From positions 1,054,001 through 1,118,000 of the forward strand of contig WTXI01000002.1 of the NCBI GenBank assembly GCA_022376515.1: a stretch of 64,000 nucleotides of DNA. Direction: 5' to 3'. The position numbers and the translations under genes were made by a program. A model generated the notes under the pieces. The model had not been told where the DNA came from, ran no database searches, and saw nothing but the letters and a program-made list of their open reading frames with translations. This DNA is from Lactifluus volemus (Eukaryota; Basidiomycota; Agaricomycetes; Russulales; Russulaceae). Shown one piece after another: positions 7,186-19,305 of this stretch (position 1 is the stretch's first letter; each line of letters starts with the position of its first letter).

Positions 7186-9519
7186 TTATTCGTCCTTGTC
7201 ATGCCGTTTTCTCTTGGTGCCACTTTCTGCTTTCGTGGCTGGCCCCCAGTTTGGGGTAGGGTTTTGTTGGTAGCGTACCAACTTAACCTTGGAGGCCTGA
7301 GTCACGGTCAGGGGGTGCGAGGTGAAATTAGCCTCAAAGCTAGTTGCGGTGCGTGAGTAGGTTAAACCTCAACAGAGTCCTCCGGGTCCATACCTTGGCT
7401 CCTTTTGTAACAGAACGCGGACGGGGGAATTTGGCGGAACCTTCTCTATCTTCACGGGATGTGTCTTGACCCAGGTCCGATAGACGTCATGAAGGTCCCG
7501 TCTGGGTGCCGTTGTCTTCAATGACCCAGGCGCCGCGTGCGATCGAGAGACTTGGTGGCCGGCATGAAGCAGTGCAGAGCTGCCAGATGTTAAAATAAGC
7601 ATAACTGGCACGCTGCACGCGTGTCATACACTGACGATACTTCGTCCAAAGAAGGACACGTGCAATGGAAGAAACTGGCCACCCTTGAAGGCGTAAAGTA
7701 GAACGGTGCGCCCAGCTCCTGTGTGCCCCAATGAGTCACCGGACAGGCCCTATCATCAAAAGTTGTCGAATTGACCGACCTCTTTCGCGACGGTGAGCAT
7801 GCCCTTCATGCGAGTTGACGTCCCGTATTTTTCTTCGTTACATTCGAGGTGTTCCAGAATTTCGCCTACAAATTGCGAGTCATGTATCGGCCCATTCCAC
7901 ATCGGGCCCGCGATGTGCAGTGACGATCCACACTCGGGGCACTTTTCAGACACGGGAGGACCAGCGTGCGTTTTAAATAAAATGTTAGTGTTGCCGCTGC
8001 GATCATTGACTTTCTCTGTCATTCTACCAAGCGGTTGTTCATAAAAGGACTGACAACTCGCGCAAACGTAATAGACGGATGTTTTGCTGTGGACATCCTT
8101 GAGAAGCGGCGACCACTGTGGAACTTGCCTACGTACCTGGCAACTTTCTTGACTTCGATAGGTGCTGTCTGCACCCTCACAAACAACCGCACGTAGAAAT
8201 CTATTGAAAGAGACAAGAGTGGTTGAATATATCGGCCATAACGCGCCGCAGAGGTCGATATCGCGTGAAGGACCAGCCGGAGAGCCTAATAATCTGATCA
8301 CGATTGGTCAAAGGTGTTTAATCACGCCAGCTTACCGCTTCATGAGAGTATTCCGCCTTGACTGAAATACCGCCATAATTGGAGTAGCTATCCCATTGAC
8401 ATTTACTTTGGTATCACGTGACATTCAGCGGAACGGAGCAAGAGCTTACCATTTTTCCGGATAGTTATTGGTGGCCAAAACGGAGAGGTCTGTGCATGTC
8501 ACGCACAGGAGACCTGCATTTGTCTAGGTTAGGTGAATCTGATATGTAGAATGATGGGGAGCGCTTAGCGCTTAGATGACCTCCATCACTAAGACATTGC
8601 ACAGCAGCGTCGATGAAAGGGGCCGCAGTGCCATACGGATCCAAGTCAACGACATCAACACGGCTCCGCTCGGGAGAGTGTGAGTACATCAGAGCGCTGG
8701 AAGTAAGTTATGTTTTTAATCATTATGCTGTGGCGTGATCGACCTTGCAAATCATTGCATACCGGGCATCGCCTTCGTTTACCCTGACCTTTCCTTGGCT
8801 CTCGGCGTCATCTGTAACCGTGTTGTTGCCTAGACCGTTCAACTCTACATTCCGTCTCATCGCCTCAGTGGCTGAGGATGACAGATCGTTTGCTATCACG
8901 TATCTTGGAGAACACATGTCAGCATTAAGAATGCCATGGGAACGGCAGGCCGACCTGACAAGGGGTATTTCGTTGGCATAGCGGATAGAGCGCAATCCAG
9001 TAGCAGAAAGAGCTTCCAATATCACGATTTTGTGTGGTCGATACTACAAATGAGGGGTGAGGAAGGGCACGGTGTCGAGTGAGTAGACCATTACCTCCGG
9101 TTCCTTCGCCCGGGTAGCAGGATCTGAGGTTGCATCAGCGGCGTCCTCAGCTTTCGCAGCCGCAGTTGATGACGCTGATGCACTAACGTCTGTGAGAGCG
9201 CTGCAGATAAGACAGAGCGGACCACTCACCTTTCTAGCACGACACCCCCTTCGACCTTGGAACGTTTCCTTTCCGGCGCGGACATTTTCTCTGCCTTCTT
9301 GAGATTCCTCTCCCGTGACCGTTTCCATCGCTCTTCCTTCGTCCTGTTCAGTTCCTCGCTCCAAACCCTGATGGCAGCGACGCTCAGATCCCGATTGAAC
9401 TCCTGTACTGGGTTTAGGAAGGCTTCATTGTTGGACGGCATCAGAATGTGGGAGGTATTCTCAGTGTGGAGGGTAAAGCCATCAGGGACTGTAAAGGAAC
9501 TCGGCGAAAGGTTAGACAT
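7186..9519 (-). CDS. TRM1: tRNA (guanine26-N2)-dimethyltransferase Trm1
   Basis: Makes N2,N2-dimethylguanosine at position 26 of tRNA using S-adenosylmethionine, in the nucleus and mitochondria. The start at 9519 ([15 protein letters not shown]) was chosen for the typical N-terminus. In order come the lysine/arginine-rich insert, the SAM-binding core ([15 protein letters not shown]), the catalytic motif [15 protein letters not shown] (about 8650), [23 protein letters not shown], and a zinc-type segment with CASC and CPEC pairs (about 8050-7930). Then follow [15 protein letters not shown] and the C-terminal NPTPNWGP signature. The last exons are easily missed: the frame passes through short introns near 7740-7680, 7630-7575 and 7395-7335 before TAA at 7186-7188. 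About nine introns are present. The exact 5' splice site near 8145 is unclear. Confidence 0.93.
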
Positions 9520-9752
9520 TTGACTTATGCACCTCTGTGTCCTGATTACTGTAAGCACCACTTGGCGAATGTTGCGCGAAAAGATATTGCAAGCCAGGGT
9601 CGAAGACTAATAAGATTTACAGTGCCAAATATGGTAGGAATTGTACATAGTAAGGCGTGTATACAGTACTATTTATTGTGCGTGTCACGGTTGTCCGTTG
9701 TCTGCTGAAAAATGTAGTATAATGTTATAGTGTCCCTCAGGGATTGTCTTGA

Positions 9753-12730
9753 TCAATATTCAAACTCTTCTGCCACGAGGTCAATAAACCCGTTCTTTTC
9801 TCCCCGTCGGATTCGCAGGGGCTCTATTTGAGCTGCCACCACCTTTCGCATGACCGCGTTCAGGGTTGTCGGCCCGCAAACTTCGTATAAAATTTTACTC
9901 AGAAAGCCAGGAGATGATGTTAAAAATCTGCTCACATGCAACGACGATGGGTCCATCGGCCATAGCCACTTCATCCCGCAGAATCAGGTCGAGCTTCGGT
10001 CGTCCTGGCCTCGCAAACTCGGCCATAATGCTGACATCTCGCATCTCCTGGTCACCAATTTCAAGCTTCACTTCCTCTGATGCTTCCTTCATCAAGGCCA
10101 TCGATCGTCGCTTCCAGCCTTGGGAACCTTCCATGAGCTGGTTCCCATTAACCCAAGATCTAGGTCTAGAAGACGTCGGAGTTCGTCCAGGGTCCTCAGA
10201 ATTCAGACTGCTAGTACTGGGGCCGCCAGGAGGGACAGCGATTGGGGATATTAGTTCGTCGGTCTCCCGAGGGGGTGTTGGCAAGTCGATCCGACTACTT
10301 GACCCAGAATCAACTGCTCCGTCTGGATGTCGTCTTGTTATACGGGACAAAGTCTTTCGAGTAATCGCTCGTCGTATAGTACCCTCCCTACTGACAGCAC
10401 GGTTGAGAGAACTCTCGCCTGGCATTCGGTCGTCGTTTTCGCCATCGAAATTGGTAAGGTCCAGCCAATGCTCTTCATGACCCAGCTCTCCACTTTCCTT
10501 ATAATCCCCGCCATAATAAGATAAGTCCACCAAACCGTCGTCGGCGGTGTGCGCGTAAATGAGATCGTCTCGATTAAGTGGAACGCCGTTTACTTCGATT
10601 AGTGTGGAGGTAGGTCTGGAGAACGATGCATCAGGAATATTGAGCGTCGCCATGCTCTCGTCGCTCAATCCCGGGGGGCGGAGGGGCGGAGGACTGAAGT
10701 TCGTCACGAACAGGTCGACTTGGAGTACTTCCTGTGGAACAAGCAACTTACAACGATGCAGAACGCTTGCACACCATTGCATATGAGCTGTGAGAGGGTC
10801 GTTATAAAGGCATTTTCCACATGCATCATGAACTTACCGAAGTCTCGTAAGATCCATATGAACCGGATTCGTTGCATAGGGAAAGCCTCACTTCTCCCCA
10901 CATTGCCGCCTAGAGAGCGGCCGTTCCTCCCGGCCATACAAAGGCAAAGATATTCCAGAACCGAGATTCCGAACGATACTCCTGATCCACCGGAGACAAT
11001 CATGGCAGCGGAATACGAGCTCCAATCGATTCGCGCTGGGGATCCAAAAGGTCCATCAACCCAGGCCTTCAATAGCACGCCTGTCGTTGGTAGCTTAGTT
11101 CCCATAGGAGCTTCTTGTGCTGGATGTCGATGACCGCCAATGAGCAGTCCGACTATTGTCGTCCATAAGTCCTTGGTCCAACCGTTCTTGGCACGAATGA
11201 GAAACATGATCATTCGGCCATCATGTCCTTGCTTCTGGTCACAGACGGATGCACAGGTAAATGGGTGAGAAACGAGTTTAGATACGGACGGTATGCAGAG
11301 AAAAAAATGTTGTCCTGGAGCCCAAGTGAGACGGCCAGGCGGTACAAGGCGTAATCGTATGGTGCGACCCGGGAGAACTTCTGCATGGGCATAACCGACG
11401 GGGATAGAAAACGTAGATGGAACAAGGGGTGAGGAGGGAAGAGTGGAAGATGAGGGATGACTGATGGGAGAAAGTGTAGGCTTCGACGATGAGATGTACA
11501 AAGAGGGTCGCGAAGGCGAAGGCAACCCCCAATGGCTTTCGAGGTCGGCTGCAAATTTGGTAGGTCCGACATTTGAGCGCGATTCCCAGTTTTCACTGGG
11601 GATGGAAAGCTTCTCGTCGCTCGGAGCTATTGGAGGCGTAGAAAAGCAACTGCCCAAGAAACCATTGATATACAACCAATTTAATGCACGCCAAGCTCTT
11701 TCCCCTGCCCATAGCAGAAGAGCGGACCAACACCACCACCACAAAGGCGGGTAATGGAGCGCAGACATCACAATAGTGACAGGGACGAGGAAAACATGGA
11801 GAGCATAGAAGATCTCGTAATGTTTCTCTCGGACGTGTCCTAATGACAGTAAGTTAAGGAGCGTGAGGAGACCAAAGGCCTAAGTTAGACGTCAGATAAG
11901 TATCAGGCAGGGATATGGATATGGAAGATACGAGGATAGGTACTCACCGTCCACGCATAGATAAATCTTCGGGACTGCCAAGCATAGGCATACGCAGCTT
12001 TGTCCGTGCCGCTGCGTATATCCTCAACTAATTGTACGCTCCACAATGAGGCATGCAAAGCGGCCATGGCCCAGATGAGCCAACCAGTCCAACGGTGGAG
12101 CCAGACGAGCTTGTCGAAGTGTATATTCGTGAGGAAGGATATGGCAAAGATCGCGAAAGGGGGGCGCTTGAGGACAAAGAGTATGCAAAGAGGGAAGAGA
12201 GCGAATGTGATGAGACCGGCTCTATCTCCAGAGGTCCACCAGTTCGCCCAAATCGTGTATTGAGGGCTGTATGCTGCAACCTCAGGAACTGCCGCACGCC
12301 GGAACTCCCACAACTTCCTTGCGGGAGCAATGTAGTTGGGTCCTGCGAAAGTCGCCGCCAGACATGCGGCTGTCAAGGAAAGGAGACAGAGTAGTTGCGC
12401 ATTGGAGGGTAAAAGGAGCGGTTGCTTATGGGGCCGACCACTGTTCTTGGCATGGGCCAAAGAATGCTTCTTGCGCCATGTTCGACGACGTAGAGACCAC
12501 TTTGTCCAGTAGGCGCCTAAAGTTCCTGACCGCAAACCAAGAGCGCGGAACACTGTAAAAGTGAGCGTGACTAGGCCTATGGCCAGCCAGAAGATATAGG
12601 CATATCTCCAGCTTGTCTGGCTAAGTGCATGGGTCTGTAGGTAGGCTGCGAACCATTCTACGTCGTCCGTGAAGGCAGGTGTTGTCGAGTTAGGATTGGG
12701 CCGCTGCGAAATGGAATGGAATATGGACAT
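9753..12730 (-). CDS. Ferric/cupric reductase (FRE family, flavocytochrome b)
   Basis: A plasma-membrane reductase moving electrons from NADPH through FAD and two haems to extracellular Fe(III). Exons read as 12730-11948, 11879-10838, 10787-9936 and 9880-9753, giving 934 residues with consistent phases. The N-terminal half has several membrane helices with the haem histidines in LHRWTGWLIWAMAALHASLW (about 211-230) and HYEIFYALH ... ALHYPP (about 281-305). HPFT (about 465) is the FAD-binding motif, GGSGVSFGISVL begins the NADPH site and CGPTTLN near the end completes it. Low-complexity Ser/Pro linkers lie between the membrane and FAD parts, and a long insert precedes the last motif. An in-frame ATG at 12901 would add 57 residues. 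I prefer 12730 because that extension looks unconserved. Confidence 0.93.
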
Positions 12731-13268
12731 CTTTGGCTGATTCGTGCAAGTGGGGTGAAAGTAGCCAGTCTGAGAAGTATTTACGTAGTTTGAATGGGCC
12801 GAGAGCGTACCAGACGCTGCCTTTGTTGACTTGAATGTACGAAGATGGGCACAGGGCGACAGGGCGCCGCCGCGCAAGACGGATGCAAACCATGAGTTCA
12901 TTCATTTCACGTGCTCCATTCCTGGCATAACTTGGCATGACTTGGCATAAGCGACGTGGTTCAGGTGCCACCGTCGTGCTTGAACCTTAAAATTGACACA
13001 TTCTTCGGTCAAAATTCCCAGGCCCAACGTATTATGATTGGACAAAGTCACGTAACAACGCACAAGTCTAACTCAGAATTATCCAACCCAGGCCATTCAT
13101 TGCTCGTCAGCTATCGTTTGTCCTCCAATTGTGCCTAGAAACGGTGTGAGCGATGAGACGTCTCCCACTTTACACCAGGGGTACCAATTCCGTCACAACA
13201 TTATAGAATAGAATCCTGTCGGACGGAACCATGGAAGCCCTAAATCGAAGTGATAGATCAGATTAGAA
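12731..13268. other. Intergenic region upstream of the ferric reductase
   Basis: 538 bp between the reductase start and the stop of the permease, both on the minus strand. It holds the 3' end of the permease transcript and presumably the reductase promoter. Apart from the decamer repeat at 12921-12950 I see nothing distinctive. Confidence 0.5.
12921..12950. promoter_or_regulatory. Three tandem decamers upstream of the ferric reductase
   Basis: Three consecutive 10-bp units, CCTGGCATAA, CTTGGCATGA and CTTGGCATAA, lie about 190-220 bp upstream of the chosen reductase ATG. One unit per DNA turn would put three copies on the same face. A role as a regulatory site, for example for an iron or copper regulator, is inference. 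Confidence 0.4.
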
Positions 13269-15710
13269 CTATCTGCCCTCAGTCATCTCGATCTCATCAT
13301 CACCGTCCGTGGCAACGGCTTGCCATCCAAACCCAGGCGTCCCCATTGACTGGCCATAAAGTCGTGACAATAGCGGGGATAGAAATGCTGTGAAGATGCT
13401 CCAGTCAGCCTTGCTCGCCGGAAAGGTGGAAATTGTGATGCGCACGAAATTTACTTTGCCAAGGCATGGATGCCCCATGTCGTGTGATATAATACATGGG
13501 GATGCCAGTCAAGACAAACCCTGGGTTCAGTTAAGCAAAAACAGGACAAATGGTATCTTAACTAAGTTACACGCACCAAGAACGGCCAGGGCTTCGAGTG
13601 GCGCTGCAATGATAGGCATGCATAAGAGGAACAAGGCAACCTGGTCGCGGTCGGCTCTCAGCCGAAGAAAAGGTACTGAGAACTCACTGCACAGAATATC
13701 AGGGGTGTCGTGATCCATGTTTTATATGGCCTACATATCGAGGTTTGTCACGGTGATCTCCGTCAGCGGTGCATGGCCCTCACCTCTCCAATGTCGGTTC
13801 TTTGATTCTCAAAATCACAAGGCCTAGAACCTTTGAGCAGTTAGGTCACGGGCAGAGGTAGAAGCAAAGAGACGGACAGTGAGAAAATAAAAGGCCCAAG
13901 ATGCTACCACGGCAAAGTTAATGAGAGAGCGAAAACCACCACCCAAAAGGATGAAGGCAATAGTAATGCCCGCTTGAAGAAACATGGCGTTCATGGGCGT
14001 ATGCCTGACCGGGTGCAATCGTCCAAAGAAAGCCGGTAGATAACCTTCTCTACCAGCAGCATAAATCAAACGTCCTGCCGTAAAAAAGGAGCCTGGTACT
14101 CGGGTTAGAGCACCCCAACAGGAACTGAAAACGGTGACATACCATTCAAGGCCCCAAAACACGAGAACGCAACCATGAATGCGAAGACGGAACCCCCGAT
14201 CGGGCCAAAGAGGGCACGGCCGAAGTCGAGGGCGACTGTATTGCTGAGAGCTACGGTATTCTGTCCTGGTTTTAACGCGAGGAGATGAACAAAGAAGAGT
14301 TATATACCTTATCCAGCACCACGAAGTAGGAGATATTTGCAAGCAAATATAACAGCTAAGAATGAACTTCAGCTACACTTAAAGCTTTGAAATTGTCAAA
14401 TAAACCGAACCACCACTATGTTCATGCTGGAATGTATTACACGTGGGATGTTCTTTTCTGGTTCAGATATCTCACCGCCAACGTAATTTACTTGGTCCCA
14501 GCCATCAAACGCCCAGAGACCCGAATAAAGAGCGAGGGCATATGCCGATGGGCTTGTAGATGTCCCATCAAATATAGGCGTCGTGAGCGAAGTGGTTGCT
14601 CGACCCCTTGCCAGCTGAATAAGACCAATTAAGGTGATGGATATCTTCGGAAGTTAATAGTAGCATCGAGTATGCGAGAATAGCGCATACCAGAGAGAGG
14701 ATCTGTAATGAAAACGGTGGGTGTCACCGAGCCCAGAGCACACGCTCACTCTCACCTTTACGCTTGTGAAGACGACGGCTATTCTAGTTCCCAAACTTGG
14801 GGTGATTACACATACAAAGGTAATTATTGAGACAGCCGCAATCGCTGTGACCTGAATGGCCCATTGTGGAATATCGTCCGGTGAAACATTGCTGCGAGTC
14901 GCATGCCAAAGTAGTCTGTTGACATATTCTGCAAATATGAGGCTGACGACAGCGTTGGCCCCTTAGACGTAGTAGATTAAGTCATTTGATCACGTATGAG
15001 AATATGGAACAGCACCAGGTTTCAACGCGGATATGGCTGTCCAAGCGAACAGGTAGGACACGAGGGGACCATATGAGTAAGCCAGGTATACTTGAGCTCC
15101 ACCGCTCTGTGGTATTGCGGATCCCAGCTCCGCGAAACTGCTTGCGCCAGTCCAACCCAATAAACCAGATAATGACCATACGATGAGACTTGCACCAACA
15201 CTTCCTGTATTTGCGACCACCACACCCGGTGATGAGCTACGAAAACATCAATGTCTTGTGCTCTCAAATTGCGGGGTTGACCTACAAAATACCTGACCCA
15301 ATCTGCACAGATAAATCAACAGCCCGACTTGAAACAAGATTGAAGTTGAGCTCGCCTGTGAACCTACGACCAAGGCAACGCCTGGAGAAAAAGACACCAT
15401 GACCATTGGGTTTAAGAGTGATGCACATAGGCTTACCATTGATTAACCCAATATTTTTCTCCCTAATAATACTGCGGACTTCGTCAGGCTCGCTCAAGCT
15501 CGCGCTAAGCGGCAAGAGGTCCCTCTCGAAGCCAAGGCTGGATATAGAAAACGAACGTGACCTGTTCGGTGATTTGGCACCATCGAGAAGTTCAAGAGCT
15601 CTCAGTGAGTCATCAGAATCATTGGAGGATCTAGAGCGACGTGGCGAGAGTTCCTGTCCGGAAAATTCCTGTTGTCGTGAGTTGACGTGTGGGTCTCTGC
15701 CAGTGGGCAT
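13269..15710 (-). CDS. Amino-acid permease, L-type/methionine permease family
   Basis: A multi-spanning membrane transporter of the APC superfamily. The start at 15710 (MPTGRDPHVNS) follows a 5' end without other in-frame ATGs. A Ser-rich cytosolic tail of about 90 residues precedes the first helix. GSAIPQSGGAQVYLAYSYGP (about 15120-15060) is the strongly conserved segment of fungal LAT/MUP1-like permeases, preceded by the glycine-rich VGASLIVWSLSGLLGWTGA. Further helices follow across many short exons, with GRLIYAAGREGYLPAFFGRLH (about 14080-14020), FRSLINFAVVASWAFYFLT and LRIKEPTLERPYKTW. The C-terminus ends EIEMTEGR at TAG 13269-13271. Substrate preference cannot be read from sequence. About a dozen introns are present, and I did not fix every boundary. 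Confidence 0.88.
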
Positions 15711-15997
15711 TGAAGATAACCACAAGCAGGTCTTGGGTTAGTGTACCTCAACGGACGGCTCATGATGTTCAGTTGACTTGTCACGGCAAATGGTCACGCA
15801 AGGTAACAGTTCAGTCACACAGTTACGTCGAACTATCCCCAATTGGGCTTTGGCTACGGTCGTGATACACAGCTGAGGTGAATCTCTCCATTATCAAAGG
15901 ACTGAGTCAAGCCACGGGCGGTGGTCAGGTGAACGCGTCGTCGTCAAAAGGCAAAAAGACTGTAAATCAGACTGTGTACAACGCCTCGGCTAATGCT

Positions 15998-17055
15998 TCA
16001 AACATCGTGAAGAGCCTGTGCTACCACTTCATGGATTTCAATACAACGCTCTTGGCATAGTTGAAGACCCTGAAGTTATGTTGGGTTGATCGACGAATCG
16101 ACACAGTCAGAGGTCGCCTACCTGAAGTGCCTTGGGCGGAAGCAGGCGACCAGTCTGCCAAACGCTTGTCGTCAAGCCCAGCGCGGGCATGCATGCACAC
16201 AGAAACATCCCAGTTGCCAACCGTGCTTCTTCTTCAGTAGGATCTAACCATATATCCTCTCCAACGACAGCCTGATAGTTCGACGGTAAGAAGATAGGAG
16301 AACTGACGGCAGCGTGGGCTCACTCCAGCACATGATACGACCAAACCACGCATCTCTATGCCAGCTTTCGCGAGGGAGGTAGATGCAGCGATTGTGGCCG
16401 CTGCGACGCAGCTCTCGATGCCATCACATTCAACGACGGTTACAAATATGTCAATGACAGACTTTGGCAGCAAATCTAGTCGAACACTAGAGATCAATGC
16501 TTGCTGGACAAGGTTTGCTATAGACCTGTCCTCGGCGTCCTGTTAAGTGACAAAAGTGAGAGAACAAGCATCAAAATAGTGTTAAGCGTGTCTTACTCGG
16601 ATAGGCACTCGTCGCACCAGTGACGAGAATGGCGCGAATTTGACTTCAACACTTAACCTCCCAACCTCGTGATATGCGGAGCTTTTTGATTGACGAGGAC
16701 CATATCTAAGGGGGGTAAACAGACTGGGTTAGACTTACTAACAGTGCATGCTGCCATAAACAACCCACACCGCACATGCGATTTTTGTACGTTCGGTCTC
16801 AATATATGCTGAACCATTGGCCTGCTTGATGAGGCCTGCCTTAAGAACTATCTACGTCACCTTGGGTTAGCAAGAAGTATCAGGGTAATAGTAGGCCCTC
16901 GCACATATGGGTCGAATGTCCTCAGCCCGCCTGTTCTGACGCCTTTCCCCTAGCTTCCAGTCCTTGTATAGGACGTCAGGTTCATCATCGAAAATGGGTT
17001 GAAAACTCTCGCTCGGGCCATTGACACGTCTCCTATCGAATCCGCTTTGTGCCAT
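15998..17055 (-). CDS. MTR3: Exosome complex subunit MTR3 (RNase PH-like)
   Basis: A non-catalytic RNase PH-fold subunit of the six-membered ring of the RNA exosome, which degrades and trims RNA in nucleus and cytoplasm. The start is 17055, with FDRRRVNGPSESF near the N-terminus as in MTR3. Later exons read DIRPICLIKQANGSAYIETE, VYGPRQSK, VEVKFAPFSSLVRR, then VIDIFVTVVECDGIESCVAA and LAKAGIEMRGLVVSCA, with DIWLDPTEEE near the C-terminus. The stop TGA is at 15998-16000. Introns of about 50-70 nt separate the exons. The second 3' splice site was chosen to keep ICLIKQ in frame. The related subunits Rrp43 and Rrp46 are less likely, because of the DRRR N-terminus. Confidence 0.85.
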
Positions 17056-17125
17056 CTATGTCGAAGTGATGTTGCACATTAAAAAGGTTCAATGAGTTGC
17101 AGGAATAGCAACACATGTTTATGTA
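17056..17125. promoter_or_regulatory. 70-bp shared promoter between MTR3 and the NSRP1-like gene
   Basis: The two start codons face away from each other across 70 bp. There is no clear TATA box. Transcription starts of one or both genes must fall very close to, or inside, the other gene. Confidence 0.7.
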
Positions 17126-18350
17126 ATGAAACTCTCTTTCTCCCTCTCCAGCAAGTCCTCCACCGGTGATGCGCCTTCACTCAAGCGTCCAGCCCCCTTT
17201 ACATCACTTGGCGACGACAACTCCGACGATGAGGCACTCTCGTCTACACGTAACGGCGCCACGGGAAACAGTGACCTCGTAGCACAAAATGTTAAGTTGT
17301 CAAAATCGGCCAAGAAACGCATGGAGAAGGAACAGCAGATTGATGCTACAGTATATCAATATGACGAAGTATGGGATACCATGCAGGATGCTAAGGCCAG
17401 ACAAAAAGAATTTAAGGAGTTAGAGTCAAAGGAAAGAAAAGTAAGTCGCCTCATTGTTGCTTCTCCATGAACTAAGATATATCCCTTAAAGCCTAAATAC
17501 ATTGGCGGCCTATTGACATCAGCCGCAACGCGGAGGCTGGATCACCTGAGAGCAGAAGAAAAGATGGTCCAGAGGGAGAGAGAAGCAGAAGGTGATGAGT
17601 TTCGTGACAAGGAATCCTTTGTTACCCAAGCATACAAGGACCAGATGGCGGAGGTGCGGAGGGCAGAGGAAGATGAGAGAAAGCGAGAGGGTGTGTATTA
17701 CATGACTATTCCCCTGACTCCCAACTGATACATTGTTAGAACTCGAGAAGAAACGTGGGTCATCTGGAGGCATGGCACACTTCTACCGTAAATTATTGGA
17801 GGAATCGGAACAGAAGCATGAAGAAACTGTTGAAGCAACAAAGTCAACGGCAAGAGCTGTGAAAGGGCCACAAGGGTCCACACCCAATCTCACCATTATC
17901 AGACCTCCGGAACTCGCCCCAAAATCGGATGTTGAGCTCGCCCGTCTTGCTCGTGAACAAGGAAAAGATGTAGAACTCAATGAGGACAACCAAATAGTTG
18001 ACAAGCGTGAACTCCTCACTGCTGGTCTAAACCTATCTGCCCCAAATACGAGGCGACTTGGTCTTAATACGCCGAAAAAAGAAGACGCTCCCGCGGTGGA
18101 GACCCACCGCGCAGTTGGGTCAGCTGCTAGCCGAAAAGAAATCAACGACCGGCGAATGCGGGAGATCAAGGCCCAGTTTGTGGAAGATCAAGAAAGAGTT
18201 ATGAAGGAGAAAGAGCAGCAGGAAAGTGAAGCGACTGCCCGTCTGGTCGCCAGACGAAACAACGATGCGGATATTCAGAGAGCGCTGGAGCGATACCAGG
18301 AACGGAAACGTCGGAAAATAGAGAAGAGCTCAGAGGAGATGGAATCCTAA
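17126..18350 (+). CDS. NSRP1-like nuclear speckle splicing regulator (DUF2040/CCDC55)
   Basis: Exons are 17126-17440, 17492-17690 and 17740-18350, giving 374 residues with consistent phases. The conserved N-terminal domain is clear: YDEVWDTMQ, KPKYIGGLLTSA across the first splice, LRAEEKMVQREREAEGDEF, then FVTQAYKDQMAEVRRAEEDE and GGMAHFYRKLLEESE. This matches the nuclear speckle splicing regulatory protein 1 domain, linked in animals to alternative splice-site choice. The rest is charged and rich in Lys, Glu and Arg, with a coiled-coil-like C-terminal stretch (about residues 300-370) ending KRRKIEKSSEEMES. Its fungal function is inferred from the family. Confidence 0.9.
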
Positions 18351-18523
18351 TGATTATCCGGGCGCAGGCCTCGTTTTTTATTCGTAGTTTGTAGCGTATC
18401 CCTCCAATGCATACAGTACATTTGACGTTTGGAGGATTAGCTTCGCTTGGGATGCCCGAATATGTTGGCGGCGGGCCGCCGAACGCGGAAAGTACGGTAA
18501 CATTCACACTTTTTACCCACACC

Positions 18524-19206
18524 ATGGAAGAGGGTGGCAAGGCGAAGAAAACGCTCTTTGTCGGAGGAATTGGCGAGGACGTGAACGAAGTGATAATCCT
18601 GGAAGCCTTTTCAACATTTGGTGAGTCGAGTCTCTGTTTCCTTAAGGGTTGACGTTGATCTTATTCTTCTCTTCTTCCCTAGGTGATGTTATCGACATCC
18701 AACTTCCTACCAATGCAACAGGGAGACCACATGAAAATCGTGTGTCTATCACTGCGATGGTCATTGACAGACACCTAATTCGTTGATGTAGCTGCGGATT
18801 TGAAACATCGTGGCTATGCCTTCGTCACATTCTCATCGGCCGGCGACGCACAAGATGCTATTGATAACATGGATATGAACGAATTACGTGGCAGAGTCCT
18901 GAAGGTCAGTCTTGCGAGGCCCATGAAGGGCGTAGCCCCGCCGACTGGCAATCGAGCAAGTGAGTCGTTTCGGCTCGCATGCGAAGTTGTACTAAGCGGT
19001 CCTTCCACCAGTCTGGGAGTCTGAAGAATGGCTCAAACAATACGCTAAGCCGCTGCTCGGCAGCAAAGGTGAGGTGCGAACGCCGTGATGCAAACAAAAT
19101 TAATTGATGTCTCCCAGGCCTGCGAGGGCGCAGAGACGGTACGCCCGATGCCGCGGGACAAGAGGAAGCGGAGGAAACGAATGATGCAATCCAGGAAGAT
19201 CAGTAG
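18524..19206 (+). CDS. Single-RRM RNA-binding protein (cyclophilin-E-like RRM)
   Basis: Exons 18524-18620, 18683-18739, 18792-18959, 19012-19068 and 19118-19206 join in frame to 155 residues. One RRM fills the N-terminal two thirds: RNP2 is LFVGGI (about residues 10-15) and RNP1 is RGYAFVTF (about 60). LRGRVLKVSLARPMKG follows. After the RRM come WESEEWLKQYAKPLLG and an acidic tail. This RRM plus the WESE(E/D)WL segment resembles the RRM of cyclophilin E (PPIE), but no isomerase domain follows. A role in mRNA splicing or export is plausible but unproven. It starts 173 bp after the NSRP1-like stop on the same strand. Confidence 0.85.
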
Positions 19207-19305
19207 TCCACATCCTAACCGTACGTTGTACTACTCAACTCGACCCTACTGTCTGACTTGTCATGGGAAGGTGGCATCATGACGGGCACTCCCCCCTATC
19301 TGATA

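Noticed and set aside
9866..10480. 204-codon plus-strand frame opposite the ferric reductase
   Set aside because: It is antisense to a well-supported coding exon, and its Ser/Arg/Leu-rich composition mirrors the codons of the true gene.
12731..12901. 57-residue N-terminal extension of the ferric reductase from ATG 12901
   Set aside because: In frame and possible, but without hydrophobic or conserved features. The ATG at 12730 fits the usual start of the family better.
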